In this document: piece by piece, positions 54,187-62,920 of the stretch
How positions within the stretch are numbered: position 1 is the stretch's first letter
Layout of the letters: each line of letters opens with the position of its first letter
Assembly: GCF_000166715.1 (NCBI RefSeq)
Contig: NZ_AEMI01000019.1
Coordinates: forward strand, 62,001 to 126,000
Reading direction: 5' to 3'
Source of the DNA: Leuconostoc gelidum subsp. gelidum KCTC 3527
Lineage (GTDB): Bacteria > Bacillota > Bacilli > Lactobacillales > Lactobacillaceae
DNA: 64,000 bases
Position numbers and translations under genes: made by a program
The notes under the pieces: generated by a model
What the model was told of the DNA's origin: nothing
Databases searched by the model: none
What the model saw: the letters and a program-made list of their open reading frames with translations, nothing else

Positions 54187-54915
54187 ATGAACAGTATAAT
54201 TATAAGTGTTAAAAATATAACTAAGGAAATAGTGTTAGGGAAATCGAATAATAAAATAAGAATAATAAATGACATTTCTTTTGAAATAAATAAAGGTGAA
54301 TTTTTGAGTATAGTTGGTCCATCTGGCTCTGGTAAAAGTACATTATTAAATATTATCTCTGGCTTATCAGCACCGACAACAGGGACGGTTTTTTTAGAAA
54401 GTCAAAATATATATAAGCTAGGATCAACAAAGTTAGCCAGATTAAGAAGAGAAAGAATTGGATTTATTTTTCAACAATACAATTTAATTTCTGCTCTACC
54501 AGTATTTGAAAATATTTCTTTGCAATTAAGATTGAGCCATCAAAAAATTTCTAAGGCTCAAATTGATAAATTACTTAAAAGTATTAATTTTGAACCAAAG
54601 GCAACTGCAAGTATTGATTCCCTTTCTGGAGGAGAGAAACAAAAAGTTGCTATAGCCAGAGTATTAGCAACTGACTCTGAAATTATTTTTGCAGATGAGC
54701 CAACAGGTGCATTAGACTCCATCTCAAGAGAAAAAGTATTTAATATTCTAAAAGAAATAACTAAGCAAGGGAAAACAGTTATCATGGTAACTCATGATAT
54801 TGAGATGGCGTCGAGAACTGATAGAGCAATTATTATACGTGATGGAAAAATACAAAATATTTTATCGAAGCCTACTGAAACTTTAATCCTTCACGAGATG
54901 GGGGGCAACTTATAA
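54187..54915 (+). CDS. ABC transporter ATP-binding protein
   Basis: 242 residues: Walker A GPSGSGKST, Q-loop FIFQQYNLI, signature LSGGEKQKVAIARVL, Walker B IIFADEPTGALD, H-loop VTHD, the MacB/BceA group. GAGGGAAAA precedes ATG 54187. The base composition is more AT-rich than the upstream core genes, which suggests transfer. The permease follows at once. Confidence 0.92.
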   Translation: MNSIIISVKNITKEIVLGKSNNKIRIINDISFEINKGEFLSIVGPSGSGKSTLLNIISGLSAPTTGTVFLESQNIYKLGSTKLARLRRERIGFIFQQYNLISALPVFENISLQLRLSHQKISKAQIDKLLKSINFEPKATASIDSLSGGEKQKVAIARVLATDSEIIFADEPTGALDSISREKVFNILKEITKQGKTVIMVTHDIEMASRTDRAIIIRDGKIQNILSKPTETLILHEMGGNL

Positions 54916-54916
54916 T

Positions 54917-56278
54917 ATGATTTCACAAGCATGGCTTCAATTTAAATATTCTTGGAAAATATGGATTTTTTCGCTTCCTGTTTTTATTACTTCTGCTTTT
55001 ATAATTAATATGTGCCTAACTAATTATTTTAATTTTATTAATAGTAGTTGGATAAATGATGATATATTAGCTAATACACAACTTTTTTTTATTCCAATAT
55101 TATTTGGTAGTATCATGATACCAATAGTTTTAAAAAATACTGTTAGAGAAATATTAAATGGTTTGAGAAAACAAAACAATCTACAAGTTATTTTGGGATT
55201 AACACCAGAGTATCTCGCTATTCTATCAGGTATAGAATTATCTATTGTAAGTACCGTGGGTACAATATTGGGTTCTATTATATCAACTCCCTTTGCTCAA
55301 ATGTTTTATAATTTTTTTGTCAGTACTCAAGGATCTCATCAATTTCCCCCTATGACTATCAAGTTCTCATTTCAATCTTTCATTATCACACTACTACTAA
55401 TTACAATAGTAACTTTTTACAGTGGATATATTCGTTCAAGACGTACATTCTATAAAATCCAAAAAAATATTGAAAACATGAACATAAAAAGTAATGATAG
55501 ATTTTATTACACAAAAGTGATAGTGATGTTAATTTTAAATATAGCTATAATTGCATATTTTCTGTCACTTTTACCAGAAAGATTAGGAATTAATTCTTTT
55601 GGTATCCTAAGCATTTTATTAATTTTCTTAGAAATTATTGCAATATCATTATTAATAATTGTATGTGGAAAAATAATCTTATTGATATTTTCTAAAACTT
55701 TTAATATTATATCAAATAGATTCAAATTATCTTTGTTAAACTTGGCAACTTATAATATTAATGATAATGACGATATTTTCAAAAGGATCTATATTCCAGT
55801 AGCAATTATAAACATATTTATTTCGGGATTTTCGTCACTACTTATTGATTTACCTGATGGTGGGGATTCAGGGACTAGAACATCAAATATGGTTGTATTT
55901 TTAAGTGCTCCAATACTTATTACAGTAGCAAATACTATATGTATGATGCTGCTACTACAAGAAAAAGAAACATTTGAAATGAAACAATTATTTATTTTAG
56001 GTTTAAGACCTTTAGATATTTTTTTAAAAAAAGAATTGGAAATTTTGATTTATTCATTTACAACATTAATAATATCTTTGACGTGTAATTTTGTATTGAG
56101 TTTAATGTTTGTTAGAATAACCCAACTGTTTAATAAAACCATGGTTTGGATTAATATCTGGCTCCCCTCCCTTTTACTTTCATTAGCGATCTTTGTATTA
56201 ATGTCAATTGTAGATATGATAAAGGTAATAAACACGAAATGGGATATTTTAGAATTCAATATAGATACAGATTTCTAG
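54917..56278 (+). CDS. ABC transporter permease (FtsX-like)
   Basis: 453 residues with about ten hydrophobic segments. The N-terminal helix, a first FtsX-like cluster near 55-145, a second cluster near 205-260 and the last helices near 325-445 give a BceB-like or bacteriocin-immunity-like layout with a duplicated membrane part. ATG 54917 overlaps the ATPase end almost directly. No substrate can be named. Confidence 0.82.
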   Translation: MISQAWLQFKYSWKIWIFSLPVFITSAFIINMCLTNYFNFINSSWINDDILANTQLFFIPILFGSIMIPIVLKNTVREILNGLRKQNNLQVILGLTPEYLAILSGIELSIVSTVGTILGSIISTPFAQMFYNFFVSTQGSHQFPPMTIKFSFQSFIITLLLITIVTFYSGYIRSRRTFYKIQKNIENMNIKSNDRFYYTKVIVMLILNIAIIAYFLSLLPERLGINSFGILSILLIFLEIIAISLLIIVCGKIILLIFSKTFNIISNRFKLSLLNLATYNINDNDDIFKRIYIPVAIINIFISGFSSLLIDLPDGGDSGTRTSNMVVFLSAPILITVANTICMMLLLQEKETFEMKQLFILGLRPLDIFLKKELEILIYSFTTLIISLTCNFVLSLMFVRITQLFNKTMVWINIWLPSLLLSLAIFVLMSIVDMIKVINTKWDILEFNIDTDF

Positions 56279-56388
56279 TAAATTAATGTTTTGCAAAATT
56301 AATAAAATAAGAAGACTAGTTGTACCCGCAAATTTTTTTAGTGTTTTATTTTAAGGAATCTTTGAGTAAATTTCAAAAGGAGATTTTT

Positions 56389-56502
56389 ATGAAAGTAACA
56401 AGAGACATGGTTGAGAATGAAATTAAGAAATTGGGCTTAGACATTTTTTTAAATGCACACGAAGTCGATTCAAATATCATAAAAAAGCCAGTTAATAAAT
56501 AG
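56389..56502 (+). CDS. 37-residue peptide downstream of the ABC pair
   Basis: AAAAGGAGA at 56376-56384 precedes ATG 56389. The peptide starts MKVTRDMVENEIKKLG and ends NIIKKPVNK; it has an amphipathic helix, no Cys, no double-glycine and no membrane segment. It has the best translation start of the neighbourhood. It might be a secreted peptide precursor, an unrecognised small regulator, or a truncated gene. Confidence 0.5.
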   Translation: MKVTRDMVENEIKKLGLDIFLNAHEVDSNIIKKPVNK

Positions 56503-56533
56503 TCAATGCAGTGATGACATTGGATAATTTTTG

Positions 56534-56750
56534 CTATCCGTCTTGCTGAAGCTGTAATTTTTTTGCGGTGAAAATGGGTTGATTATTATTGATTTCAACA
56601 ACTATTTGTCCACTGTAGTTTAAACTCGCAAGTTCATCATTTTGCGTTGGTGTACTACTTTGTTTTTCGAGATTGACAACTTGTGACTGCGTTTCAATTG
56701 AAGCAATTCTTTGTAAAATAGTGACACGGTTTAAATGTGCAATTCGGTAT
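56534..56750 (-). pseudogene. Truncated minus-strand coding remnant
   Basis: On the minus strand an open frame reads RIAHLNRVTILQRIAS, later SGQIVVEINNNQPIF and ends TAKKLQLQQDG-stop at 56534. It looks like genuine coding by composition but has no start; sequence upstream in frame degenerates. Family not recognised. Confidence 0.35.
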
Positions 56751-56836
56751 ATTTATATTCCTTTGTGTTAAAATAAAGATATTAGAAAACTTTTATAAAA
56801 GAACTAAAATAATTCAAAAAGTGGAGGTAAAAGTAA

Positions 56837-57217
56837 ATGAAAGCAGTTATTCCTTTTTTAACATTTCAAACTGAGTCAAAAGATGTTATGGATTATTATG
56901 TTACTATTTTTCCTAATACCCGCGTTGTATCGAGCGTTTCTTATCCAGATCAGCCTGAATTACTCATGAATGGTCAATTGAAACTAAATGGTCTTGATTT
57001 ATATTTTTTAGATATGGGATCAGATGATAAGGTTCCTATTGAATGGGGAATCTCTTTGTATAGTGAGATGGAGTCAGAAGAAGAGTTTTATAAAGTCTTT
57101 AATCCCATTGCAAAAGATGGCGTCATCATTATGGGACCAATGCCAATTGGTGACTATAAGTTAGCAACATGGGTGACCGATAAATTTGGGGTGACCTGGC
57201 AATTTACTTATAAATAA
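56837..57217 (+). CDS. VOC-family (PhnB-like) protein
   Basis: 126 residues with two beta-alpha-beta-beta-beta units: IPFLTFQTESKDVMDYYVTIFPNTRV, NGLDLYFLDMG, and DGVIIMGPMPIGDYKLATWVTDKFGVTWQF. This is the PhnB/3-demethylubiquinone methyltransferase-like glyoxalase fold. GTGGAGG precedes ATG 56837. Function not established for this group. Confidence 0.86.
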   Translation: MKAVIPFLTFQTESKDVMDYYVTIFPNTRVVSSVSYPDQPELLMNGQLKLNGLDLYFLDMGSDDKVPIEWGISLYSEMESEEEFYKVFNPIAKDGVIIMGPMPIGDYKLATWVTDKFGVTWQFTYK

Positions 57218-57250
57218 CGAACTACTGGAATTAGAATAAATAAAAATCAA

Positions 57251-57400
57251 GGTTCTGTTGCAAGGTTTAAAAAATGAGCTAATTTGTCTCAAAATCAAAA
57301 TTTCAAAAAAATAGAAACGTTGATTTAACAGCGTTTCTATTTTTTATTTATTCCTATTTTTCCGGTTTTCATGAGCTAAATTAAACTTTGCAACAGAACC
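57251..57400. mobile_element. IS6-family 150-bp deletion derivative (MITE-like)
   Basis: GGTTCTGTTGCAAGGTTT at 57251-57268 and AAACTTTGCAACAGAACC at 57383-57400 are the terminal inverted repeats of IS6-family elements (IS1216/ISS1 type), with one mismatch. Only 114 bases lie between them, including a hairpin AATAGAAACG / CGTTTCTATT with a T run at 57307-57345. No transposase. No 8-bp target duplication is visible. Confidence 0.75.
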
Positions 57401-57627
57401 ACACTACTAAATGGTACAGAGAAATTTCAAAGAATGCTGCTGAAGATGCCCGTAATCATGATCTTTTGAATATTGCTCCTACTGATTTTTTTAGTACTTT
57501 TTTGATGATTCCAAATTCAATAGATGAACAAGAAAAAATCGGATTATTCTTCAAGCAACTCGCCAATACTATCACTTTTCATCAGCGTAAGTTAAACCTT
57601 CTTAAGGAACAAAAAAAGGGTTTCTAA
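57401..57627 (+). pseudogene. Truncated hsdS (type I restriction specificity subunit) tail
   Basis: Directly after the IS6 right repeat the frame reads into IPNSIDEQEKIGLFFKQLANTI and FHQRKLNLLKEQKKGF-stop. This is the conserved end of HsdS (PxxxEQxKIGxFFxxLDxxIxxHQRKLxxLKxxKKG). The rest of the gene is missing, so an IS6 event probably cut it. No hsdM or hsdR in the window. Confidence 0.8.
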
Positions 57628-58083
57628 AAACAATGTTTGTTTTATAAATTTGTTTTGCGCAACAATCAACTAATACAATATATTAATTTCGTTGATGTAC
57701 CGACACAAGTTATGACTCGTGCCATTGAAGCCTGTAATCAAGCGTTGGCAAAGATACCACAAAATCATCAATGGGTGGCATCTTGGCATTGACTATGTCT
57801 GGTTTAATTGCTTTAGGTGTTTTGATATGCAAGCATAAGAATTTGTAACATTCTTTCCTTTGCAGTTAAGAATAATTTGCTATTTCACATTAAAAAAACT
57901 AGGATTAATCATTCGTATAGGTATATTATAATACAAAGGCATTAATACTATATTGATCTTTTTCAGTACTTTTAAAAAAATTGGAGGATTAATAAAAATA
58001 CCTTGCGTTGTTTTTATTGCATTAGAGGCTGTAGTCAAATTAGGGTGTTCATTCAAAGATTAAATAAACTATGAGGTTAAAAA
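57628..58083. other. 456-bp stretch with coding fragments only
   Basis: Short reads such as MTRAIEACNQALAKIPQNHQ and GGILALTMSGLIALGVLICK (57690-57850) look like broken plasmid membrane-protein pieces in shifted frames. A GGAGG at 57982-57986 is not followed by a start codon in range. No gene can be supported. Confidence 0.4.
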
Positions 58084-59106
58084 ATGGACACCCGAAAAAA
58101 ATCTAAACTATCAGTAGCATTACTGTGCTTATTAATTGGCTTTCCTCAAATAAGTGAGTCAATATTTACACCAATATTACCCACACTGAGCAATGCATTA
58201 AATGTTACCGATTCTAACATTCAACTGACTGTGAGTATTTATTTTATTGGATTCGCTCTAGGCGTATTAATTTGGGGTATACTATCTGATAAATATGGCA
58301 GAAAGCCAATCATGCTACTAGGGCTTTTGATATATCTGTTAGGAAATATCTTTTTACTCTGTTCTAATGACTTTCACTCAATTGGGCCGATTATTGGCGC
58401 ACAATTAGAAACTCATTTTCATTATATGAGCGTATTTTTATTTCTGATAGCATTGGCCACGATCTTGTTGATACTCAATTTCGTGAAGTTACCTGAAACT
58501 AACTTGCTAAAAGTTGATTATTCAACCAAAGACATAATTGCTGTTGTATTGAGATTACTAAAAGACAGATTCGTTCTGTTGAATGCTTTTGCAATTGCCG
58601 TATTTAATGCAATATTGTTTAACTTTTACTCCGAAGCACCATTCATTTTTATTAATAATTTAAAACTTAGTACAGGTGCATATAATACGGGAATTTTAAT
58701 TGCTCTAGGAACGATTACAGGAGCCTATGTAGTGAATAGTTTGGCTGTCAAAACTAGTAGTTTCGATGTTATTCGATTAGGAATTAGTATAGCAGTTGCT
58801 TTCTCAATTTTTTCAATTTTTACTTTTGCTAACGCCAATATTTTTATGATTTATATCTCGATTTTTGGCATATTCTTAGGTATCAATATTGCATTACCTG
58901 TCATTCTTAAAACATCTTTATACGCTTATGAAGATGTAATCGGGATTGCTAGTGGCATTTTTGGTTTTATGTATTATTGTATGATTGGTGTTTTAACATT
59001 CATCATGAGCGTAATTCATACAGGCAACATATTAGTTTTTCCAATATACACGTTGGCGTTGGCAATAGGTTTATCCGTACTGATTTTGATCAATAAAAAA
59101 TTTTAA
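58084..59106 (+). CDS. Bcr/CflA-type MFS drug transporter with internal deletion
   Basis: 340 residues; relatives have about 400. N-terminal helices and motif A (GILSDKYGRKPIM) are normal. At LLCSNDFHSIGPIIGAQL the sequence jumps from the end of helix 3 loop to the GPxIG motif of helix 5, so roughly 55 residues covering one or two helices (including the RFLQAxG segment) are missing while the frame is kept. The remaining C-terminal half is intact. Function is doubtful. Confidence 0.8.
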   Translation: MDTRKKSKLSVALLCLLIGFPQISESIFTPILPTLSNALNVTDSNIQLTVSIYFIGFALGVLIWGILSDKYGRKPIMLLGLLIYLLGNIFLLCSNDFHSIGPIIGAQLETHFHYMSVFLFLIALATILLILNFVKLPETNLLKVDYSTKDIIAVVLRLLKDRFVLLNAFAIAVFNAILFNFYSEAPFIFINNLKLSTGAYNTGILIALGTITGAYVVNSLAVKTSSFDVIRLGISIAVAFSIFSIFTFANANIFMIYISIFGIFLGINIALPVILKTSLYAYEDVIGIASGIFGFMYYCMIGVLTFIMSVIHTGNILVFPIYTLALAIGLSVLILINKKF

Positions 59107-59181
59107 AAAAATGTCTAACTGACTATCAATTATGCAAAATCAATCATTTTATATGATTGGTTTTTATTTTTCTAAAAATTA

Positions 59182-59980
59182 TTGAAAGATATTCAAGACT
59201 TTACACCAGTCAAAAATCCTGAAATACAGGCAGTTGAACAAAAGTATGGCACACGGCTATTTTAAAAAGCCTTGTTAGAACAAAATATGACTTGGCATGA
59301 TTTCTTTCCAAAAAACGAGAAAATATCAAGGATATTTCACCCGTTTAGATATTGCTATCAACGATAAATGGGGGTCTACTAAGTATGAACTACCTCGTAA
59401 AAGCGGGACAAGAAAAACGTTTTTGGAGTAAATCAAAGTCCTATGCCGTTCATGGCAACGTTGATGATGGTTGGATGGTTAACTTTGGGAAATTGCCATT
59501 TGTTATTCGTGCTTATGACAAACGCAAGAAACAAGCCAGTAAAGAGAATATGATACGGGCATACAAAACCGTGTGGAACTAGAATTGCATCAAGATAAAG
59601 CAGAATATGTGATTAATGCGTGGTTTACTGATAAACTTATTGAGAAAAAGCTACTAAAAGCTGATAAAGTGCGTGATACGATTGAAGATTCAGTTGAATC
59701 GATGCCGTCATGGTCATTACTAACAGCGTTAGGTCATAAGCCCAAAGAACAGAGTGTGGAACGCATTGAAAAATGGGTTTTAGAGTCAATTTTACCAAGT
59801 CTAGCAGTCTTAAAGAAAACCGGTCATTGGTAAGAAGTTATTGAAGCAATGAATAATACTGAGCTATCAGCAGAACATCAAAAATTAGTTATGGCAACAA
59901 TGAAAACTGCCATTACACAGGCCAGTAAGACGTTGAATATCAATTTTGAAGACCCTAAGAAGAAATGTATTGAGTATTGA
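59182..59980 (+). pseudogene. Rep_trans-type replication initiator, degenerate
   Basis: Pieces in several frames: LKDIQDFTPVKNPEIQAVEQ, YFTRLDIAINDKWG, AGQEKRFWSKSKSYAVHG, FVIRAYDKRKKQAS, then after a frameshift near 59575 ELELHQDKAEYVINAWFTDK, and a stop at 59831 before EVIEAMNNTELSAEHQ. RLDIAIND, the IRAYDKRKEQ segment and VELELH are marks of the replication initiation factor family of plasmids and ICEs. At least three lesions plus a deletion. Confidence 0.7.
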
Positions 59981-60073
59981 GTCTAGTAATCAGGAAAAAG
60001 GAAAATACTGAAGACATTACTTGACGGAGAACAATTAGTCAGGATAATATAAAAATTATTTTGGAAAGTTAAC

Positions 60074-60102
60074 TTTACATTCAAAAAATAAAGTAGTATA
60101 CT
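60074..60102 (+). promoter_or_regulatory. Promoter of the HTH/membrane-protein pair
   Basis: TTTACA, 17-base spacer, TATACT. CTTTACATT occurs at 60073-60081 and again at 60117-60125, flanking the start site; the repeat may be the operator of the HTH protein. Confidence 0.6.
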
Positions 60103-60142
60103 TAATGGAAAGGGTGCTTTACATTAAGAAAGGTGACTTACC

Positions 60143-60358
60143 TTGTTAAATAATTTGGAAAAATTACGCAAAGAACACAAAGTTAGCCAACAAGATTTTG
60201 CGCAGTATCTAGGTGTGACTAGACAAACAATTAGTTCACTAGAAAATGGTCGTTACAATCCTTCTATTTTATTAGCAATGAAGATTGCAAGATACTTTGG
60301 GAAGAGTGTTGAGAATATTTTTATTTATACTGAGGAAGAAGATAATGATGAAACATAA
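60143..60358 (+). CDS. Small XRE-family helix-turn-helix regulator
   Basis: 71 residues, almost only the HTH: LEKLRKEHKVSQQDFAQYLGVTRQTISSLENGRYNPSILLAMKIARYF, then an acidic tail. The start is TTG 60143 behind AAAGGTGA at 60129-60136. It belongs to the YozG/YgzD-like group of very short regulators and overlaps the next gene by 14 bp. Confidence 0.88.
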   Translation: MLNNLEKLRKEHKVSQQDFAQYLGVTRQTISSLENGRYNPSILLAMKIARYFGKSVENIFIYTEEEDNDET

Positions 60359-60725
60359 AGAAAATAGAGTTAATTATAAGGAAATTGGCATTTTTATTTT
60401 GGTATTACTAGCAATTATATTCATTTTGCTAAGAGTAATACCAACTAATTTTAGATATGGTATTTTGATAGCTGTTGGTATTTCTATGATTGTTATGCCT
60501 ATGACAAAGAAAAAAATTGTTGACCATGATGAAAGAAATTATCAAATTGATCTTCAATCTAAAGCATTTGCATTTAACATACTTGAGATGGTGTTTGGTT
60601 TGTTTTTACTCAGTTTTAGTATCATGCATGTCACATTCATTGCTTTAGTTTTAACTTTGACTGCTTACTTAATTATAAAAATCGTTAATCTGTTGGCTTT
60701 CTCTTATTATCATAAAAACAATTAA
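60345..60725 (+). CDS. Four-helix membrane protein paired with the HTH regulator (DUF2178-like)
   Basis: 126 residues with hydrophobic segments near 15-32, 38-55, 80-97 and 100-118, and the DERNYQID motif between helices 2 and 3 that is common in these regulator-linked membrane proteins. ATG 60345 (or 60348) follows GAGGAAG. The HTH plus small membrane protein pair is widespread; the task of the membrane protein is unknown. Confidence 0.75.
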   Translation: MMKHKENRVNYKEIGIFILVLLAIIFILLRVIPTNFRYGILIAVGISMIVMPMTKKKIVDHDERNYQIDLQSKAFAFNILEMVFGLFLLSFSIMHVTFIALVLTLTAYLIIKIVNLLAFSYYHKNN

Positions 60726-60828
60726 CTAGAAAATGCATGAGAATTTTTAACGATAAACATTACTACAAACCTGTGGCTAAAGCGATAGGTTTTTAATTTA
60801 CAATCGATATCGACTGAAAAAATAAATA

Positions 60829-61200
60829 ATGAAACAAAAAATATTGTTAAAACTAGATCAACTAGAAAATTATATTGCCCAGTTACAGGGGTTTAGAAAC
60901 ACTTATCAATCATTATTGACAGTTTTAGCATCTGACCGCCAAAATTTTGTGTTCAAACGAGATTCACCAAATTTTAAAAATACGCTCCAGATGTCAATGG
61001 AGATACATCGTTACATTCAATCAGTACAGTCAACAAGCCTTTGGGATGTCCTGATTTTTGATAAAGAGTTAGATAAGCAAGTACAAACTTTAATTGAAAC
61101 CAGTACCACTTTAACCTTTGAATACCGTGACTTAACCAACTTATTAAATGGTCGTGATGTGAATAGTGAAAGTCATCTTGATGTTATAAACGTTTGTTAG
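60829..61200 (+). CDS. Hypothetical helical protein
   Basis: 123 residues, predicted all-helical and partly coiled coil (LKLDQLENYIAQLQGFRNTYQSLL). ATG 60829 has no clear binding site. I do not recognise it. Such proteins are common on Leuconostoc-type plasmids. Confidence 0.5.
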   Translation: MKQKILLKLDQLENYIAQLQGFRNTYQSLLTVLASDRQNFVFKRDSPNFKNTLQMSMEIHRYIQSVQSTSLWDVLIFDKELDKQVQTLIETSTTLTFEYRDLTNLLNGRDVNSESHLDVINVC

Positions 61201-61244
61201 TCTGAAATTGTATATTATTGAGCAAAGGAAGATAAATAACAATA

Positions 61245-61385
61245 ATGAAAGAAAACACTTTGTCACAAATTAAAAAGTTAAATCAAGGTGAAGCAATATT
61301 GACTAATATCAATTTATTGCATGATATTCATGTTCATTTTGAAAAAACGAATCGAATACATGATAACGATACACCGTTACTATAA
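61245..61385 (+). CDS. Possible 46-residue ORF, probably truncated
   Basis: ATG 61245, 46 residues starting MKENTLSQIKKLNQGEAI. AAAGGA at 61225-61230 is too far upstream. Polar and unrecognised; may be the 5' remnant of a plasmid gene. Confidence 0.25.
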   Translation: MKENTLSQIKKLNQGEAILTNINLLHDIHVHFEKTNRIHDNDTPLL

Positions 61386-61916
61386 ATTTCTTATTTCACG
61401 TACGAACCATATTATAATATTAATTAGCTAGGCCTCTAATAATGAAGAATGTTATAGACAGCATTAACTCTAAAGATTTCAATAAACTGCGACGTATAAC
61501 TTATATCAAAGCACAGCAAAAATATAAATATCATGATTTTTGAAATAAAATTGTGAATTCAAGATGTTAAATAGCCTTAAAATAAGCTTTAGAAACCGTG
61601 AATAACTATTTAACATTGATGTATGAGATTGGTACAAAAGAAGTATCTTACAAATTGATTAAGCATCTGATGAATTACTTGCAAGTTTCCCCGAACACAT
61701 TAGTTAACATAATATATATTATCGAAAGTAGCATATGTCGGAAGATTTCAAGACATTTTTCCTATCTATAAAGGTATGTTAAAATATCATTCCTATTCAT
61801 TGGATTTAATTACAAATAAAAAAGCCAACACATATTCATGCTAACTTTGCAACCTAGTCCTCAATAATGAGCTAAATTGCTGTAAAAATAAAATATAGCA
61901 ACTTTGCTTAAAAAAA
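61386..61916. other. 531-bp stretch without a gene
   Basis: Multiple stops in all frames. A short frame LMYEIGTKEVSYKLIKHLMNY (61618-61680) may be a leftover of a helix-rich protein. Near 61843-61855 AACTTTGCAAC recalls an IS6 end but lacks the rest. Confidence 0.45.
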
Positions 61917-62886
61917 CTATATTTCTTGTACGTTAACTTTAATCTTATCACTGCTACTTGCAGTAACCATGATATTTTGGCCCAATGGCACGGTGAATAT
62001 TGGTTGAGTATGTCCAAAATCTAAATCATATATTACTGGTATTGTTTTTAAGATTAAAAACTTATCTAAAATAGCTCGAAGTTTCTGTTCACTCATTTCA
62101 TTAACAGTAGGAAATCTGCCTATTACAAGTGCCTTTATATCAGTGTGTATTTGTAATATCTGAGCTAACTCACGAGAAAACTCAAGTGGGTCTCCATCTT
62201 CTGCTTGTTCAATAAAAACAATTGGACTTTGTGTTTTCGGAAAAAATTTTGTTCCTGCTTGTAAACAGTATGTCTGACTATTGCCACCAGTTGAGATACC
62301 TGTCTCTTGACCATTAGTATACACTTTTCATTTATTTGCCATTGGATTACGTGCCAATGACTTGTCAAACCACAAATCACTAGTCCAAACATTACTAGGT
62401 TTTAATTCAAATGAACTATTTAATGCTGCCTTTAACCACTCTGTTGTTTGATATTTTTGTAAATCGTCCATCTTGAATGAAGAATAACATGGTCCATAAT
62501 AAGTAACCTCATTTGTCATTGCACGAATTGCGTTATGTAAACTGGTTGTATCCGAATACCCAAAAAACATTTTTGGATTCAAACGCACAACATTCCAATC
62601 AATATGTGGCAATAATTCGTTCGAATTCAACCCGCCAATGGTAGTCATAATTGCTTTAACATTTTTGTCACCGAACGCATCGTGAAAGTCCGAAACTCCG
62701 CGATGATATACTACTAGAATAGAACGCATCGTTTTCAAGAATATGTTTCCCGAAAGTTACTTTAAATCCCAAGTTCTCTAATCGTTTTTTTGCAATTAAA
62801 TTGTCCTTAAAACCACCAACTCTCTTTATTGAGGAACTGGGAGATATAATTCTAATTTCGTCACCTTTTGTTAGATTTAAGGCCAT
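61917..62886 (-). pseudogene. Broken LD-carboxypeptidase/MccF-like gene (family S66)
   Basis: Three pieces form one S66 protein: MALNLTKGDEIRIISPSSS at the start, a frameshift near 62700, then KNVKAIMTTIGGLNSNELL and FFGYSDTTSLHNAI with the catalytic Ser, and a stop at 62331-62333 between NPMANK and VYTNGQETGISTGGNSQTY. The tail contains VFIEQAEDGDP and YDLDFGHTQP. Such enzymes trim murein tetrapeptides or inactivate microcin C-like nucleotides. Inactive as read. Confidence 0.82.
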
Positions 62887-62920
62887 AGATCACCATTTTT
62901 CTTTTAACATTAATTATTTA

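Noticed and set aside
61840-61916. Second IS6-like end (AACTTTGCAAC) near the S66 pseudogene
   Set aside because: Only 11 bases match and no partner repeat is found; chance or very old remnant.
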